A stretch of 64,000 nt of DNA from Pseudomonadota bacterium (GCA_021324885.1 JAJPIF010000004.1:1-64000); one strand, 5' to 3'; shown: positions 36,205 through 49,058, numbered from the stretch's first letter. Numbers and translations are program-made. Notes: generated from the letters alone by a model not told the origin.

Positions 36205-36759
36205 TCACCCATTGTCGGCCGGCGTTTCAACTTCCGCCGACGCCGCCTGCTCGGGGGCAATCTCCTGTGCCCCGTTCGAAACCCGCCGCAAACGCGTGAC
36301 GTCATCAGGATTACGCAGTTCGGTCAACGCTTCGAAGGTGGCCTTGACCAAGTTATGGGGATTGGAAGAACCCAGCCGCTTGGTCAGCACGTTGCGGATT
36401 CCAGCCAATTCCACGACCGCACGCACGCCGCCAGCCGCGATGACTCCGGTCCCTTCGACCGCAGGCTTGAGCATCACCTTGCCGGCACCGAAGCGACCCA
36501 GCACTTCGTGCGGGATGGTTCCCTCGCGCAACGGCACTCGGATCAGACTTTTCTTGGCGCGTTCGACACCTTTGCGAATCGCCTCCGGTACTTCGTTGGC
36601 CTTGCCCAGCCCGAAGCCGACCAGGCCACCGCCGTCGCCGGCCACGACCAGGGCGCTGAAACTGAAGCGCCGCCCGCCCTTTACAACCTTGGCAACGCGG
36701 TTGATGTGAACCACTTTTTCCTTTAATTCCAGACCCTGCGGATCGATTCGTTCGGGCAT
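36205..36759 (-). CDS. rpsE: Ribosomal protein S5
   Basis: 184 residues. The double-stranded-RNA-like N-terminal domain ([40 protein letters not shown]) is followed by the S5 C-terminal domain with [20 protein letters not shown]5 affects decoding accuracy and contacts S4. The C-terminal tail (about 165-184) is acidic and alanine-rich. Confidence 0.97.
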   Translation of the reverse strand: MPERIDPQGLELKEKVVHINRVAKVVKGGRRFSFSALVVAGDGGGLVGFGLGKANEVPEAIRKGVERAKKSLIRVPLREGTIPHEVLGRFGAGKVMLKPAVEGTGVIAAGGVRAVVELAGIRNVLTKRLGSSNPHNLVKATFEALTELRNPDDVTRLRRVSNGAQEIAPEQAASAEVETPADNG

Positions 36760-36783
36760 CGCAATAGTCCTCTTTGAGACTCG

Positions 36784-37146
36784 CTAAAATTCCAGGCCCG
36801 CTTCACGAGCTGCCTCGGCCAGCGCCTTAATCCGGCCGTGGTACAGAAACCCGTTGCGATCGAAGACGACGTGGCTGATGCCCTTGTCACGGCAGCGGGC
36901 CGCGATCATCCTGCCAACCGCCCTGGCCGCGTTGAGGTTGCGCGCGGCTTTGAGTTCTCCGCGCAGGTCGGCACTGACCGTGGAAGCGGCGGCCAAAGTC
37001 CGCCCGGACTCGTCGGAAATCACCTGGGCGTAGATGTGATGAAGCGATCGGTACACCGAGAGCCGGGGCACCTGATCGCTGCCTCGCACCTTGCGGCGCA
37101 CCCGCGCCTGACGCGCGGCGCGTTTTTCAACTCGTTGAGATGCCAT
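36784..37146 (-). CDS. rplR: Ribosomal protein L18
   Basis: 120 residues with an arginine-rich N-terminus ([20 protein letters not shown]), [20 protein letters not shown] and the C-terminal [21 protein letters not shown]18 binds 5S rRNA with L5 in the central protuberance. It sits 4 nt after rplF in spc operon order. Confidence 0.97.
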   Translation of the reverse strand: MASQRVEKRAARQARVRRKVRGSDQVPRLSVYRSLHHIYAQVISDESGRTLAAASTVSADLRGELKAARNLNAARAVGRMIAARCRDKGISHVVFDRNGFLYHGRIKALAEAAREAGLEF

Positions 37147-37150
37147 CGCT

Positions 37151-37708
37151 TTAACCTCCGCTGCTGGAGCCCGCGGCGGCCTTGCCGGCCTTGCGCCGGA
37201 TCTTTTCTTCGGCGTACTTGATTCCCTTCCCCTTGTACGGCTCGGGTGGACGCAACGCGCGCAGTTGCGCGGCCACCATTCCCAAAATCTGGCGATCGGC
37301 CCCTTCCAGCGAGATCAAGACCTGGCGCTCGACTTTGGCGCTGACGCCCGGCGGAAGCTGATAGATAATCGGATGCGAATATCCCAGAGTCAGGTAAAGC
37401 GCGTTCCCACCCCTGACCTCGGCGCGGTAGCCGACTCCGTTTATCTCCAGGTTGCGGGTGAAGCCTTTGCCCACGCCCTGCGCCATATTGGCCAGCAGTT
37501 TGCGCGTCAAGCCGTGCAGCGCCCGTTCACGGCTGCTGTCGCCCGGGCGCTTGAGCGTCAGGGTCGAGTCGCTGAGTTCAAGGTTAAATCCCGCCGGCAC
37601 TTCCATTTCGAGCTTGCCCTTGGGGCCCTCAAACCGCACCTGGCGCCCATTGATCACAGCCTTAACGCCTTTTTCCAGATGGACCGGCAGTTTTCCTATG
37701 CGTGACAT
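37151..37708 (-). CDS. rplF: Ribosomal protein L6
   Basis: 185 residues, two L6 domains in tandem: [20 protein letters not shown] at the start and the C-terminal signature [20 protein letters not shown] with a short glycine/serine tail. It binds 23S rRNA near the sarcin-ricin loop. Four bases separate it from rpsH and from rplR. Confidence 0.97.
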   Translation of the reverse strand: MSRIGKLPVHLEKGVKAVINGRQVRFEGPKGKLEMEVPAGFNLELSDSTLTLKRPGDSSRERALHGLTRKLLANMAQGVGKGFTRNLEINGVGYRAEVRGGNALYLTLGYSHPIIYQLPPGVSAKVERQVLISLEGADRQILGMVAAQLRALRPPEPYKGKGIKYAEEKIRRKAGKAAAGSSSGG

Positions 37709-37712
37709 TTGC

Positions 37713-38111
37713 TTACCACACCGCGAGCAGAACCTCGCCGCCGACTTTTTTGCGGCGAGCCTCGCGATCAGTCATCACTCCCAGAGGAGTCGAAACTATA
37801 TTAAAACCCAGTCCGGTGCGCAGCCTGGGCATCTCGGTACATCGGGCATAGCGTCGCAGCCCGGGCCGGCTCACTCGCCGCAATCCCTTGATCACCGGCT
37901 GGCGATCCTCAGTGTAGCGTATTCCCAGCACAAGTTTGCGTTTGTAGCCCTCGCCGCTGGAAGTAACGGATTGCAGGAAGCCCTCGGCCGCCAACACCGA
38001 AGCAATCGCATGGCGCAGGCGCGAATAAGGCAATTCGACTTCGGCGTGCCGCGCATGGGCGGCGTTGCGAATCCGGGTCAGCATTTCGGCAATCGGATCG
38101 GTTTGCGACAT
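37713..38111 (-). CDS. rpsH: Ribosomal protein S8
   Basis: 132 residues: DPIAEMLTRIRNAAHARHAE at the N-terminus and the C-terminal RNA-binding signature GLGFNIVSTPLGVMTDREAR. S8 binds helix 21 of 16S rRNA and represses the spc operon in E. coli. No S8 operator hairpin was identified at the rplE start here. Confidence 0.97.
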   Translation of the reverse strand: MSQTDPIAEMLTRIRNAAHARHAEVELPYSRLRHAIASVLAAEGFLQSVTSSGEGYKRKLVLGIRYTEDRQPVIKGLRRVSRPGLRRYARCTEMPRLRTGLGFNIVSTPLGVMTDREARRKKVGGEVLLAVW

Positions 38112-38115
38112 CGGA

Positions 38116-38301
38116 CTACCAACTGGCCTTGATCACGCCCGGCAACTCGCCCTTGAGCGCGCGATTGCGCAGGCAAATCCGGCACATTTTGAAACGGCGA
38201 TAATAGCCGCGGCTGCGGCCGCACAACGGACAGCGATTATGCTGGCGGACCTTGAATTTAGGCGGCCGCATCGCCTTGACCATCAGGGAAGTTTTGGCCA
38301 T
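38116..38301 (-). CDS. rpsN: Ribosomal protein S14, zinc-binding type
   Basis: 61 residues, the short type Z form with the zinc motif [20 protein letters not shown] (CxxC-x12-CxxC) and the C-terminal [14 protein letters not shown]. The long zinc-free S14 of Gammaproteobacteria is about 100 residues, so the short type fits a deeper-branching lineage. It lies between rplE and rpsH. Confidence 0.97.
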   Translation of the reverse strand: MAKTSLMVKAMRPPKFKVRQHNRCPLCGRSRGYYRRFKMCRICLRNRALKGELPGVIKASW

Positions 38302-38318
38302 CGAAGCTCCTTGACTCC

Positions 38319-39035
38319 TTAGGCGGCCGGCCTGACCGCCTGATCGCCGCCGGCGCCGCGAAACGGCATGCCCATCGCGCGCAGCAGCATGTAACCCTCG
38401 TTGTCGGAGCGCGCCGTGGTGATGATGGAAATGGTCAGGCCCTTGACCTTGTCCACCTTGTCCAGGTTGAGCTCCGGGAAAATCGTATGCTCGCGGATGC
38501 CCAGCGAGTAATTGCCGCGTCCGTCGAACGATTTGTCGCTCACGCCGCGGAAGTCGCGCACCCGCGGCAACGCGATATTGACCAGGCGATCGAAAAACTC
38601 GTACATCCGGTCACGCCGCAGCGTTACCATCGCGCCAATCGGCATCCCTTCACGCAGCTTGAAATTGGAAATCGCCTTGCGCGCCCGCGTAATCACCGGC
38701 TTCTGACCGGTAATCACGGTCAGTTCCTCGACGGCGGCATCGAGCAGCTTGACGTTCTCGCGCGCCTCGCCGAGCGCCAGGTTAATCACGATTTTGGACA
38801 GGCGCGGCGCCCGCATGCGGTTTTCGATCTTAAGCTCGCGCATCAATTCGGGCATTATTTCCGACTCGTAGCGCAGCCGCAGACGGGCCGGGACCTTCTC
38901 TTCAGGCTCCGGCGCTGCCTCGGCCGCAGCCGCCTGTGGCTGCTCCGGAGCGCCCTTTTTGCCTTTGGCCTTTTGCCCGCTGCGGTCGGGCTGTCCGCCT
39001 TTCTGCTGTCCGCCCTTTGGTCCTTTCTCAGCCAT
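38319..39035 (-). CDS. rplE: Ribosomal protein L5 with N-terminal extension
   Basis: 238 residues, whereas L5 is normally about 180. The conserved core begins near residue 51 ([20 protein letters not shown]) and includes [19 protein letters not shown] and [20 protein letters not shown]. Residues 1-50 are a low-complexity lysine/glycine/glutamine stretch followed by alanine and glutamate. The ATG overlaps the rplX stop (TAATG), so the extended start is the coupled one. No equally placed internal ATG or ribosome site is obvious at the core, so the extension appears real. L5 binds 5S rRNA and the P-site tRNA. Confidence 0.93.
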   Translation of the reverse strand: MAEKGPKGGQQKGGQPDRSGQKAKGKKGAPEQPQAAAAEAAPEPEEKVPARLRLRYESEIMPELMRELKIENRMRAPRLSKIVINLALGEARENVKLLDAAVEELTVITGQKPVITRARKAISNFKLREGMPIGAMVTLRRDRMYEFFDRLVNIALPRVRDFRGVSDKSFDGRGNYSLGIREHTIFPELNLDKVDKVKGLTISIITTARSDNEGYMLLRAMGMPFRGAGGDQAVRPAA

Positions 39036-39364
39036 TAGTCGCTACCTATGGTTTCATGGCAACTGCGGCAAATCCGGGTCTTGCTGCCGTCAGCCGCGAC
39101 CCGGACGCCCACCCTGGTCGGGGCGTTGCAATGCTCGCAGAAGAACATCAGGTTGGAAATGTCAATTGGTGCTTCCTTCTCGACAATTCCGCCGGGGCTG
39201 GCTGCGCCGCGCGGCTTGGAATGGCGTTTGACCACATTGAGCCGCTCCACCGTCGCCTTGCCCTGATCGGGCAGCACACGCAGTACTTTACCGGTCTTGC
39301 CGCGCTCGCGCCCCGCGATTACCATCACGAGGTCGTTTTTCCTGATGCCGAACTTGTGCGCCAT
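39035..39364 (-). CDS. rplX: Ribosomal protein L24 with C-terminal zinc ribbon
   Basis: 109 residues. The KOW motif lies in [20 protein letters not shown]; the C-terminus carries [16 protein letters not shown] and ICRSCHE, a CxxC/CxxC zinc ribbon seen in some L24 proteins. L24 initiates 50S assembly. The ATG overlaps the rplN stop (TGATG), and the stop overlaps the rplE ATG (TAATG), so the three genes are translationally coupled. Confidence 0.96.
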   Translation of the reverse strand: MAHKFGIRKNDLVMVIAGRERGKTGKVLRVLPDQGKATVERLNVVKRHSKPRGAASPGGIVEKEAPIDISNLMFFCEHCNAPTRVGVRVAADGSKTRICRSCHETIGSD

Positions 39365-39732
39365 CACAGCACCTCGGGCGCCAGCGAGATAATTTTCAGA
39401 AACCGTTTGGCCCGCAGTTCACGAGCCACCGGACCGAAAATACGCGTGCCAATCGGTTCGTGCTGATTGTCCACCAGCACCGCCGAATTGTTGTCGAAGC
39501 GGATATAGCTGCCATCGGCGCGGCCGATTTCCTTGGCCGTGCGCACGATCACCGCCTTGGCCACGTCGCCCTTTTTGACCTTGGCGTTGGGAATTGCCTC
39601 CTTGACCGCCACCACGATGATGTCGCCAATCGTGGCGTACTTGCGCTTGGAACCGCCCAGCACCTTGATGCACATCACCTTGCGGGCGCCCGAATTGTCC
39701 GCCACATCGAGTACGGTTTGCGTCTGGATCAT
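39364..39732 (-). CDS. rplN: Ribosomal protein L14
   Basis: 122 residues, the full canonical L14: [40 protein letters not shown] and the C-terminal [20 protein letters not shown]. It forms an intersubunit bridge and binds the silencing factor RsfS in other bacteria. It is separated from rpsQ by 44 nt containing the direct repeat TCTGCTTCG twice. Confidence 0.97.
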   Translation of the reverse strand: MIQTQTVLDVADNSGARKVMCIKVLGGSKRKYATIGDIIVVAVKEAIPNAKVKKGDVAKAVIVRTAKEIGRADGSYIRFDNNSAVLVDNQHEPIGTRIFGPVARELRAKRFLKIISLAPEVL

Positions 39733-39776
39733 CTAATTCTGCTTCGTAACTCTGCTTCGCGTCGGTTGCGCGGGAC

Positions 39777-40031
39777 TCAGCCCGCGGCGCGTTTCAAGAT
39801 CCGGCTGATGCGCCAGCGCTTGTCCTTGGACAGTGGCCGCGATTCGATCAGCAACACCCGATCGCCTTCGCGGCATTCGCCTTTTTCGTCGTGCGCCTTG
39901 TAGCGCTGATGGACCCGGATACGTTTGCCATACAGGGGATGGGGCACCAGGCGCTCGACCCGCACCACTACCGTTTTAGTCATGCGGGCGGAAACGACCA
40001 CCCCTTCACGCTCTTTGACTCGCTCACGCAT
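39777..40031 (-). CDS. rpsQ: Ribosomal protein S17
   Basis: 84 residues: [40 protein letters not shown] and the C-terminal DKRWRISRILKRA. An OB-fold protein binding 16S rRNA helices 7 and 11. Its start overlaps the rpmC 3' end by 8 nt. Confidence 0.97.
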   Translation of the reverse strand: MRERVKEREGVVVSARMTKTVVVRVERLVPHPLYGKRIRVHQRYKAHDEKGECREGDRVLLIESRPLSKDKRWRISRILKRAAG

Positions 40032-40242
40032 TGCCGGCGCCGCTCCTGGCTGCCTCTGCCTTTTTCTGGGTAATTAAAGTCTTGATTCGAGCCAATTCCT
40101 TGCGCGCCTTTTTGTAATTCGCCGGGTTGTCGAGCTGATTGGTGCGCAGCTTCACGCGCAGGCGAAAAGCCTCTTCCCGCACTTCGCGCTCCTTGACCTG
40201 CAAATCCTCGGCGCTCATCTGTCTTAATTCATCAAGCTCCAA
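40024..40242 (-). CDS. rpmC: Ribosomal protein L29
   Basis: 72 residues, a two-helix hairpin: [20 protein letters not shown] and [20 protein letters not shown]. It lies at the peptide exit tunnel, near the docking site of trigger factor and SRP. Overlaps rplP by 11 nt and rpsQ by 8 nt. Confidence 0.96.
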   Translation of the reverse strand: MELDELRQMSAEDLQVKEREVREEAFRLRVKLRTNQLDNPANYKKARKELARIKTLITQKKAEAARSGAGNA

Positions 40243-40657
40243 CGGCCCTGACCTCCCGTTGCACCAGCATGGTTTTGACCGGCAGCTTGTGCGCGGCCAG
40301 GCGCAGCGCTTCCTTCGCAGTGGCGGAATCCACGCCTTCCATCTCGAAAAGGATGCGGCCCGGACGGATCACCGCGACCCATGCCTCCGGCGATCCCTTG
40401 CCTTTGCCCATGCGGGTTTCCGCCGGCTTCTTGCTGATTGGCTTGTCCGGAAAGACCCGGATCCATACGCGTCCGCCACGTTTGATATGGCGGGTAAGCG
40501 CGATACGGGCGGCCTCCAAAGCGCGCGCGCTGAGCCATGCGCGTTCCAGGGTCTTGAGCCCGAAATCGCCGAAAGCCAGTTCGACGGCGCGCGACTCGGT
40601 GCCGCGCCGGCGGCCTTTTTGCATCTTGCGGTACTTGGTTCTTTTCGGCTGAAGCAT
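40232..40657 (-). CDS. rplP: Ribosomal protein L16
   Basis: 141 residues: [40 protein letters not shown] and the [20 protein letters not shown] loop whose glycine-rich tip reaches the A-site tRNA. The arginine hydroxylated by YcfD in some bacteria lies in this general region. It is followed by rpmC with an overlap. Confidence 0.97.
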   Translation of the reverse strand: MLQPKRTKYRKMQKGRRRGTESRAVELAFGDFGLKTLERAWLSARALEAARIALTRHIKRGGRVWIRVFPDKPISKKPAETRMGKGKGSPEAWVAVIRPGRILFEMEGVDSATAKEALRLAAHKLPVKTMLVQREVRAVGA

Positions 40658-40669
40658 CGGAATCTGGCC

Positions 40670-41338
40670 TCATGCGGCGCCGGCAGCGCGCTTGTCCTCC
40701 TCTTCCTGGCGGGTGATAATCTCGCCGCGGAAAATCCACACCTTGATCCCGATCACACCGTAAGTAGTCTTGGCTTCGGCAAAGCCGAACGACACGTTGG
40801 CGCGCAGGGTTTGCAGCGGCACGCGTCCCTCGCGATACCATTCGCGGCGCGCGATTTCGGCGCCCGCCAGCCTTCCGGAAACGTGAATCTTGACGCCCTG
40901 CGCACCCATCCGCATCGCGCGCGTGACCGCTTCCTTCATCGCGCGGCGAAACGCCACGCGCCGCTCCAGTTGCAGCGCGACGTTTTCCGCCACCAGTTGC
41001 GGGTCGAGGTCGGGCCGGCGGACCTCATGGATATTGATGTAGGCTTCCTTGCCCTTCATCAGTTTCTGTATGTCCACCTTGAGTTTTTCGATCTCGGCGC
41101 CCTTTTTACCGATCACGATACCGGGCCGCGCGGTATGGATGTTGATTTTGGCCTTGTTCGCCATCCGCTCGATTTCGATGCGCGAGATTCCCGCATGATA
41201 CAGGCGCTTTTTGATGAACTCGCGCAGCCGCAGATCCTCGTGCAGCAGGCTGGTATAGGGATGGCTGGCAAACCATTTGGAATCCCAGCTTTCGATCACT
41301 CCCAGCCGAAAGCCTCTCGGATGTGTCTTCTGACCCAT
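40670..41338 (-). CDS. rpsC: Ribosomal protein S3
   Basis: 222 residues: [20 protein letters not shown], a KH domain with [20 protein letters not shown] (GKKG loop) and the C-terminal domain [21 protein letters not shown]3 forms part of the mRNA entry channel and helicase activity. Gap to rplV is 16 nt. Confidence 0.97.
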   Translation of the reverse strand: MGQKTHPRGFRLGVIESWDSKWFASHPYTSLLHEDLRLREFIKKRLYHAGISRIEIERMANKAKINIHTARPGIVIGKKGAEIEKLKVDIQKLMKGKEAYINIHEVRRPDLDPQLVAENVALQLERRVAFRRAMKEAVTRAMRMGAQGVKIHVSGRLAGAEIARREWYREGRVPLQTLRANVSFGFAEAKTTYGVIGIKVWIFRGEIITRQEEEDKRAAGAA

Positions 41339-41354
41339 AGCAAATTGCCTCGGC

Positions 41355-41693
41355 CTATTCGGGCCTTTCGTCCAGCACCACAGTCAGATGGCTGGTGCGT
41401 TTAAGGATCGGCGTAGCCCGCATATGGGCGCGCGGCAACGATCGCTTCCAGGTCGGCCCGTCGTCGGCGACCGCGTTCTTCACAAACAGCCGGTCCTCGT
41501 CCACGTGTTGCAGATTGCGCGCATTGGCCACCGCCGACATCAGCGTCTTGGCGACAATTTTGGCGCCGCGCTTGGGCGTGAACTCCAGAATCGAGACTGC
41601 CTGCTCCAAGGGCTTGCCCTTGATCAGATTGCATACCAGCCGCAGCTTGCGCGGCGAGATGCGCACGAAGCGGGTTCTCGCTCTTGCTTCCAT
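41355..41693 (-). CDS. rplV: Ribosomal protein L22
   Basis: 112 residues from ATG 41693 ([20 protein letters not shown]), a normal length. An in-frame start at 41753 would overlap the rpsS end and is rejected. The hairpin that lines the exit tunnel and affects macrolide sensitivity is in [20 protein letters not shown] and the following [20 protein letters not shown]. Confidence 0.95.
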   Translation of the reverse strand: MEARARTRFVRISPRKLRLVCNLIKGKPLEQAVSILEFTPKRGAKIVAKTLMSAVANARNLQHVDEDRLFVKNAVADDGPTWKRSLPRAHMRATPILKRTSHLTVVLDERPE

Positions 41694-41703
41694 CACCCTG
41701 TCC

Positions 41704-42000
41704 CTAACCTCTGGCGGCGCCGCCGCGGACTTCGCCCTTGCGCTCGCCGGCATGGCCGTGAAACGTGCGCGTAGGAGCGAACTCGCCCAGCCGATGCCCG
41801 ACCATGTTTTCGGTGCAGTAAACCGGAATGAATTTGTGGCCGTTATGTACCGCGAACGTTAACGACACCATCTCCGGCGTTATCGTCGAGCGGCGCGACC
41901 ACGTCCGGATGATCTGTTTTTCGCCCGAAGCCCGCGCGGCATCGACTTTCTTCTTGAGATGCTCGTCGATGAATGGACCTTTTTTAAGCGACCTCGCCAT
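41704..42000 (-). CDS. rpsS: Ribosomal protein S19
   Basis: 98 residues: [40 protein letters not shown] and [20 protein letters not shown], all canonical. It forms the S13-S19 pair in the 30S head. It sits between rplB and rplV in S10 operon order. Confidence 0.97.
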   Translation of the reverse strand: MARSLKKGPFIDEHLKKKVDAARASGEKQIIRTWSRRSTITPEMVSLTFAVHNGHKFIPVYCTENMVGHRLGEFAPTRTFHGHAGERKGEVRGGAARG

Positions 42001-42009
42001 AGCTTCTAC

Positions 42010-42843
42010 CTACCCGCGCTTGCCTCGCGGCCTGCGGCTCACGATGTAGCGATCCGAGGGCTTTTTGCCGCGCGTCTTGTAGCCCTTGGTCGGCATCCCC
42101 CATGGCGATTGCGGATGATTGCCCTTGGAACGGCCTTCGCCGCCGCCGTGTGGATGGTCAACCGGATTCATGGCAATACCGCGGACGTGTGGACGCCATC
42201 CCAGATGGCGGTTGCGGCCGGCCTTGCCGATCGAGATGTTCTCGCTGTCCAAATTGCCGACCTGGCCGATCGTGGCGCGGCATTCCGCCTGCACCATCCG
42301 CTGCTCGCCCGAGGGCAGCTTGAGCAGCGCGAACTTTCCCTCCTTGGCCATCAACTGGCACTGTGTTCCGGCACCACGCGACAGTTGCGCCCCCTTGCCG
42401 GGCTTCAACTCGACCGCATGCACGAAGGTGCCGGTGGGAATCGATCGCAGTGGCAGCGCGTTGCCCGGTTTGATATCGGCCTGCGGTCCCGATTCGACGC
42501 GGTCGCCGGCCTTCAAACCGACCGGCGCCAGGATGTAGCGTTTGTCGCCGTCGCGGTAGTGTAACAGCGCGATATTGGCCGACCGGTTGGGGTCATATTC
42601 GAGCGACGCGACCGTCGCTGGAACGCCGTCCTTGTCGCGTTTGAAATCGATAATGCGCAAGCGCCGCTTGTGGCCGCCCCCGCGATGGCGCGCGGTCATC
42701 CGGCCGAGATTGTTGCGTCCCCCGGACTTCTTAAGCGGCGCCAGCAGCCGCTTTTCAGGCGGCTTGGCGTCCAGTTCGGAAAAGTCCGCCACCTGCATAA
42801 AGCGCTGGCCCGGAGTGCGCGGCTTAAGTTGAATCACCGCCAT
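42010..42843 (-). CDS. rplB: Ribosomal protein L2
   Basis: 277 residues, canonical length. It has the RNA-binding core and the C-terminal segment [20 protein letters not shown] whose conserved histidine supports peptidyl-transferase-centre assembly, followed by the basic tail [15 protein letters not shown]. Located 3 nt after rplW. Confidence 0.98.
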   Translation of the reverse strand: MAVIQLKPRTPGQRFMQVADFSELDAKPPEKRLLAPLKKSGGRNNLGRMTARHRGGGHKRRLRIIDFKRDKDGVPATVASLEYDPNRSANIALLHYRDGDKRYILAPVGLKAGDRVESGPQADIKPGNALPLRSIPTGTFVHAVELKPGKGAQLSRGAGTQCQLMAKEGKFALLKLPSGEQRMVQAECRATIGQVGNLDSENISIGKAGRNRHLGWRPHVRGIAMNPVDHPHGGGEGRSKGNHPQSPWGMPTKGYKTRGKKPSDRYIVSRRPRGKRG

Positions 42844-42846
42844 CGC

Positions 42847-43134
42847 TCAGACCCCTTCAAAAATTTCAATCCGATCACCCTCTTTCAGGGTGACGTAGGC
42901 TTTCTTCCAGTCCGCCCGCTTCCCCGCGTTGCGCCGCACGCGCCGCTTCTTGCCCATCAAATTGATGGTCCTGACCTTGACCACGGTCACCTTGAAAAGC
43001 TCCTCGACCGCGTCGCGGATTGCGCCTTTGGTCGCGTCGGGACTGACCTTGAACACCACCTGATTGGTCTTTTCGCTGACCAGCGTGCCCTTTTCCGTAA
43101 TCAGGGGCGACTTGATTAAGGCGTAATCGATCAT
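42847..43134 (-). CDS. rplW: Ribosomal protein L23
   Basis: 95 residues: DYALIKSPLITEKGTLVSEK, then FKVSPDATKGAIRDAVEELF and RTINLMGKKRRVRRNAGKRA. L23 at the tunnel exit is the docking site for SRP and trigger factor. Overlaps rplD by 4 nt. Confidence 0.97.
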   Translation of the reverse strand: MIDYALIKSPLITEKGTLVSEKTNQVVFKVSPDATKGAIRDAVEELFKVTVVKVRTINLMGKKRRVRRNAGKRADWKKAYVTLKEGDRIEIFEGV

Positions 43135-43784
43135 TGCGCGCCACCCCCAAAGCGGGCTTCCAAAGCCCGCGCCGCCTTCGCCGTCAACAGGACTTCATCG
43201 TGGTTGAGGATATCGAATACGTTGATGCCGGCGACGCGCAATACCTTATGCGCGGCGAGGTTGCGCAGCGCCCGCACGGCGCCCTCTTCGCCCTCTCCCA
43301 GAACCACCAGCGCATGGTTCAGACCCAGTTTATCCAGCAGGGCTTTGGCTGCCCTGGTCTTCAACTCCGGGAGCTCCAGCGCCTCGACCACCATCACCTT
43401 ACCTTCGCGGGCCCGCTCCGACAGCGCCATGCATAGGGCCTTGGCCACAGCCTTTTTGGGCAGCTTGTAGGAATAGTCGCGCGGCTGCGGCCCGAATGTG
43501 GTACCACCATGGCGCCATAGCGGCGATCGCGTCGAACCGGCGCGAGCGCGTCCGGTATGCTTCTGGCGCCAGGGTTTAATGCCGCCGCCGGAAATCAAGC
43601 CGCGAGTCTTGGTGGCCGCGGTGCCGGCGCGACGGTTGGCTAACTGCATCCTGACCGTATCATGCAGCAGGCTGCGGTCGCCCGCGCAATTGAAGATATG
43701 CCCCGCCAGCTCGATTTCGCCGTTGCGTTCGGGCGTCGACGAAAACAGCGGCAGCTTCACTGGACTATTATTGCCCTCAGCCAT
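43131..43784 (-). CDS. rplD: Ribosomal protein L4
   Basis: 217 residues. The extended loop reaching the exit tunnel is in GTAATKTRGLISGGGIKPWR and QKHTGRARAGSTRSPLWRHG; the globular domain begins before it. In E. coli L4 also represses the S10 operon; no matching leader is apparent in the 50-nt tuf-rpsJ gap. Overlaps rplC by 8 nt. Confidence 0.97.
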   Translation of the reverse strand: MAEGNNSPVKLPLFSSTPERNGEIELAGHIFNCAGDRSLLHDTVRMQLANRRAGTAATKTRGLISGGGIKPWRQKHTGRARAGSTRSPLWRHGGTTFGPQPRDYSYKLPKKAVAKALCMALSERAREGKVMVVEALELPELKTRAAKALLDKLGLNHALVVLGEGEEGAVRALRNLAAHKVLRVAGINVFDILNHDEVLLTAKAARALEARFGGGAQ

Positions 43785-44442
43785 TGGCGCGCTCCGCTTC
43801 GGTACGGCGATGCTTGGCGGCGTGCCTCACCACCACGATCCCGCCCCTGGCCCCGGGAATCGCCCCCGAGATCACAATCGCATTGTCCTCGGGCAAAACC
43901 CGCAACACCTCAAGATTGGGCACTGTCACCGCCTCATTGCCCATCTGACCGGCCATCCGCAGGCCCTTGAAAACCCGCCCCGGAAACGAGCGGTTGCCGA
44001 TCGAGCCACCATGCCGGAAGTACTCGTGGGTGCCGTGCGAGCCGGGGAAACCGCCGAAATGATGGCGCTTGATGACGCCGGCGTAGCCACGGCCTTTGGA
44101 GACACCGGCCACGTCCACCATATCGCCGGCCTTGAACACGTCGGCCACGGACACCGCCTGACCCAGCTTGATTTGATTGTCACCGATGGCGCGGAACTCC
44201 CGCGTGGCAATGCCCGGCGCGCATTCGCTTTTGGCGAAATGGCCGCGTTGCGGCGCGCGCACGCGCGAATGTTTTTTGCGCCCAAACGTAACCTGGACCG
44301 CCTCATAGCCGTCGACGGCCACGGTTTTGACCTGACTGACCAGACACGGCCCCAGTTCGACCACCGTCGCGGCGCGCAACGCGCCGCCGTCGCCGGCGTA
44401 TTCGGTCATTCCGAGCTTCTTGCCGATTAAACCGCTCAGCAC
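43777..44442 (-). CDS. rplC: Ribosomal protein L3
   Basis: 221 residues: [20 protein letters not shown], the loop [20 protein letters not shown] that approaches the peptidyl transferase centre, and [20 protein letters not shown]. It begins 23S rRNA assembly. It follows rpsJ by 4 nt. Confidence 0.97.
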   Translation of the reverse strand: MLSGLIGKKLGMTEYAGDGGALRAATVVELGPCLVSQVKTVAVDGYEAVQVTFGRKKHSRVRAPQRGHFAKSECAPGIATREFRAIGDNQIKLGQAVSVADVFKAGDMVDVAGVSKGRGYAGVIKRHHFGGFPGSHGTHEYFRHGGSIGNRSFPGRVFKGLRMAGQMGNEAVTVPNLEVLRVLPEDNAIVISGAIPGARGGIVVVRHAAKHRRTEAERANG

Positions 44443-44446
44443 TGTC

Positions 44447-44755
44447 CTACTCGAGTTTGATTTCGACGTCTACGCCGGCCGCCAGATCCAGCTTGCCCAA
44501 CGCGTCGATGGTCTGCTGGGTTGGTTCGAGCACGTCTAAAAGCCGCTTGTGGGTGCGGATTTCGAACTGCTCGCGCGACTTCTTGTCCACGTGCGGCGAG
44601 CGATTGACGGTGAAACGCTCGATCCGGGTGGGCAGCGGAATCGGTCCCGCCACCCGCCCGCCGGTGCGCCGGATGGTATCAACGATCTCGCGCACCGACT
44701 GATCCAACAGCCGGTAGTCGTACGCCTTAAGACGTATCCGTATCTTGTCGTTCAT
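44447..44755 (-). CDS. rpsJ: Ribosomal protein S10 (NusE)
   Basis: 102 residues from ATG 44755 ([20 protein letters not shown]), the usual length. A GTG at 44767 would add four residues. Contains [20 protein letters not shown] and [20 protein letters not shown]. Besides its 30S head role, S10 is NusE, linking NusG (encoded in the same block) to the ribosome for transcription-translation coupling. Confidence 0.97.
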   Translation of the reverse strand: MNDKIRIRLKAYDYRLLDQSVREIVDTIRRTGGRVAGPIPLPTRIERFTVNRSPHVDKKSREQFEIRTHKRLLDVLEPTQQTIDALGKLDLAAGVDVEIKLE

Positions 44756-44805
44756 CCTGTCAGCCACGCCTGAAGGCTCCTCCGGCCACCATGATCATGA
44801 CCTCG

Positions 44806-46005
44806 TTACTTTATGATCTTGGAAACGACGCCCGCGCCCACGGTGCGGCCCCCTTCACGGATCGCGAAACGCAGACCTTCGTCCATCGCGACCGGCGTGA
44901 TCAGCTCGCCGGTGATCTTGATGTTGTCGCCAGGCATCACCATCTCGGTGCCTTCGGGCAGATGCAATACTCCGGTCACGTCCGTGGTGCGGAAATAGAA
45001 CTGCGGCCGATAGCCGTTGAAGAACGGAGTATGGCGCCCGCCCTCTTCCTTGGTCAGCACGTAGACCGAGGCTTCGAAGTTGGTGTGCGGCGTGATCGAT
45101 CCGGGCTTGGCCAGCACCTGGCCGCGCTCCACTTCCTCACGCTTGACGCCGCGCAGCAGTACGCCGATGTTGTCGCCGGCCTGTCCCTCATCGAGAATCT
45201 TGCGAAACATCTCGACCCCGGTGACCACGGTTTTGCTGGTTTCGCGGAAGCCGACGATCTCGACTTCCTCACCCACCTTTATGCGCCCGCGCTCGACGCG
45301 TCCGGTCACCACGGTGCCGCGGCCGGAAATCGAGAACACGTCCTCGACCGGCATCAGGAATGGCAGGTCAACCTGGCGCTCAGGCTGGGGAATATAGCTG
45401 TCCACCGCCGCCATCAGCTCAAGGATCGGCTTACAGTTGGGGCAATCGTCCTTGCCGCAGCCGCATTCCAGCGCCTTCAGCGCGCTGCCGCGGATAACCG
45501 GCGTGTCGTCGCCGGGAAAATCGTACTTTTTGAGCAGGTCGCGGACCTCCAGCTCGACCAGGTCCAGCAGTTCGGGATCATCGACCATGTCCACCTTGTT
45601 CATAAACACGACGATCGCAGGAACACCGACCTGGCGGGCGAGCAGGATATGCTCGCGCGTCTGCGGCATCGGACCGTCGTTGGCGCCAACCACCAGGATG
45701 GCGCCGTCCATCTGGGCGGCGCCGGTTATCATGTTCTTGATGTAGTCGGCGTGCCCCGGGCAGTCGACGTGCGCATAATGGCGGTTGGCGGTCTCGTACT
45801 CGACGTGCGCAATCGCGATCGTGATGCCACGCTCGCGCTCCTCCGGCGCCTTGTCGATCTGGTCGAAGGCTATGAACTGGGCAAGCTTGCGAGCCGCCAG
45901 AACCTTGGTAATTGCCGCGGTCAAAGTGGTCTTGCCATGGTCGATATGACCGATAGTTCCAACGTTGGCGTGCGGCTTGGTGCGTTCAAATTTAGCCTTG
46001 CCCAT
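44806..46005 (-). CDS. tuf: Elongation factor Tu with a four-cysteine insertion
   Basis: 399 residues. It delivers aminoacyl-tRNA to the ribosome as a GTP complex. G motifs: GHIDHGKTT (about 19-27), RGITI (G2), DCPGH (81-85), NKVD (136-139), SALK (174-177). Between SALKALE and ILELM lies [11 protein letters not shown] with C181, C183, C188 and C191, a spacing that could bind zinc; E. coli EF-Tu has a short acidic sequence here. Domains 2 and 3 look normal ([23 protein letters not shown]). This is the only tuf copy in the window; the second copy often found beside tRNA-Thr is missing. Confidence 0.98.
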   Translation of the reverse strand: MGKAKFERTKPHANVGTIGHIDHGKTTLTAAITKVLAARKLAQFIAFDQIDKAPEERERGITIAIAHVEYETANRHYAHVDCPGHADYIKNMITGAAQMDGAILVVGANDGPMPQTREHILLARQVGVPAIVVFMNKVDMVDDPELLDLVELEVRDLLKKYDFPGDDTPVIRGSALKALECGCGKDDCPNCKPILELMAAVDSYIPQPERQVDLPFLMPVEDVFSISGRGTVVTGRVERGRIKVGEEVEIVGFRETSKTVVTGVEMFRKILDEGQAGDNIGVLLRGVKREEVERGQVLAKPGSITPHTNFEASVYVLTKEEGGRHTPFFNGYRPQFYFRTTDVTGVLHLPEGTEMVMPGDNIKITGELITPVAMDEGLRFAIREGGRTVGAGVVSKIIK

Positions 46006-46039
46006 GATTTTCTTCTCCCGTTGTCAACCTCTTAAATCA

Positions 46040-48133
<2,094 letters not shown>

Positions 48134-48153
48134 CAAAAAAACTCTGGAGTCGC

Positions 48154-48624
<471 letters not shown>

Positions 48625-48630
48625 GGTTGT

Positions 48631-49002
48631 TTACTTGGGTTTCTTGGACCCGTACTTGGAGCGGCCCTGGCGGCGTTCCTGCACGCCGATCGAATCCAGG
48701 GTGCCGCGCACCACGTGATAGCGCACGCCCGGCAGGTCCTTAACCCGGCCGCCGCGTATCAGCACCACCGAATGTTCCTGGAGATTGTGGCCCACGCCAG
48801 GGATATAGGTGGTCACTTCATAGCCGTTTGACAGTCGAACACGCGCGACTTTGCGCAAGGCCGAATTGGGCTTTTTGGGCGTCGACGTGTACACGCGCGT
48901 ACAGACGCCGCGTTTTTGCGGCGAACCCTGAAGAGCGGGCGCGCTGGTCTTGTAGCGTTTCTTGACCCGCGCTCCGCGGATTAACTGGTTGATGGTCGGC
49001 AC
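48631..49002 (-). CDS. rpsL: Ribosomal protein S12
   Basis: 123 residues, canonical: [40 protein letters not shown] and [20 protein letters not shown]. Both lysines whose substitution gives streptomycin resistance (in KKPNSA and RVKDLPG) are wild type. The [13 protein letters not shown] region also holds the aspartate methylthiolated by RimO in some bacteria. GAGGAAGTGAG precedes the ATG. First gene after the rpoC-rpsL hairpin cluster. Confidence 0.98.
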   Translation of the reverse strand: MPTINQLIRGARVKKRYKTSAPALQGSPQKRGVCTRVYTSTPKKPNSALRKVARVRLSNGYEVTTYIPGVGHNLQEHSVVLIRGGRVKDLPGVRYHVVRGTLDSIGVQERRQGRSKYGSKKPK

Positions 49003-49058
49003 TCTAAAAACTCACTTCCTCGCGCACTATCAGCCGCCGTTATCCTCCAACGCGACAG

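Noticed and set aside
41694-41753. 20-residue extension of rplV
   Set aside because: Would overlap the rpsS end; the ATG at 41693 gives the normal L22 length.
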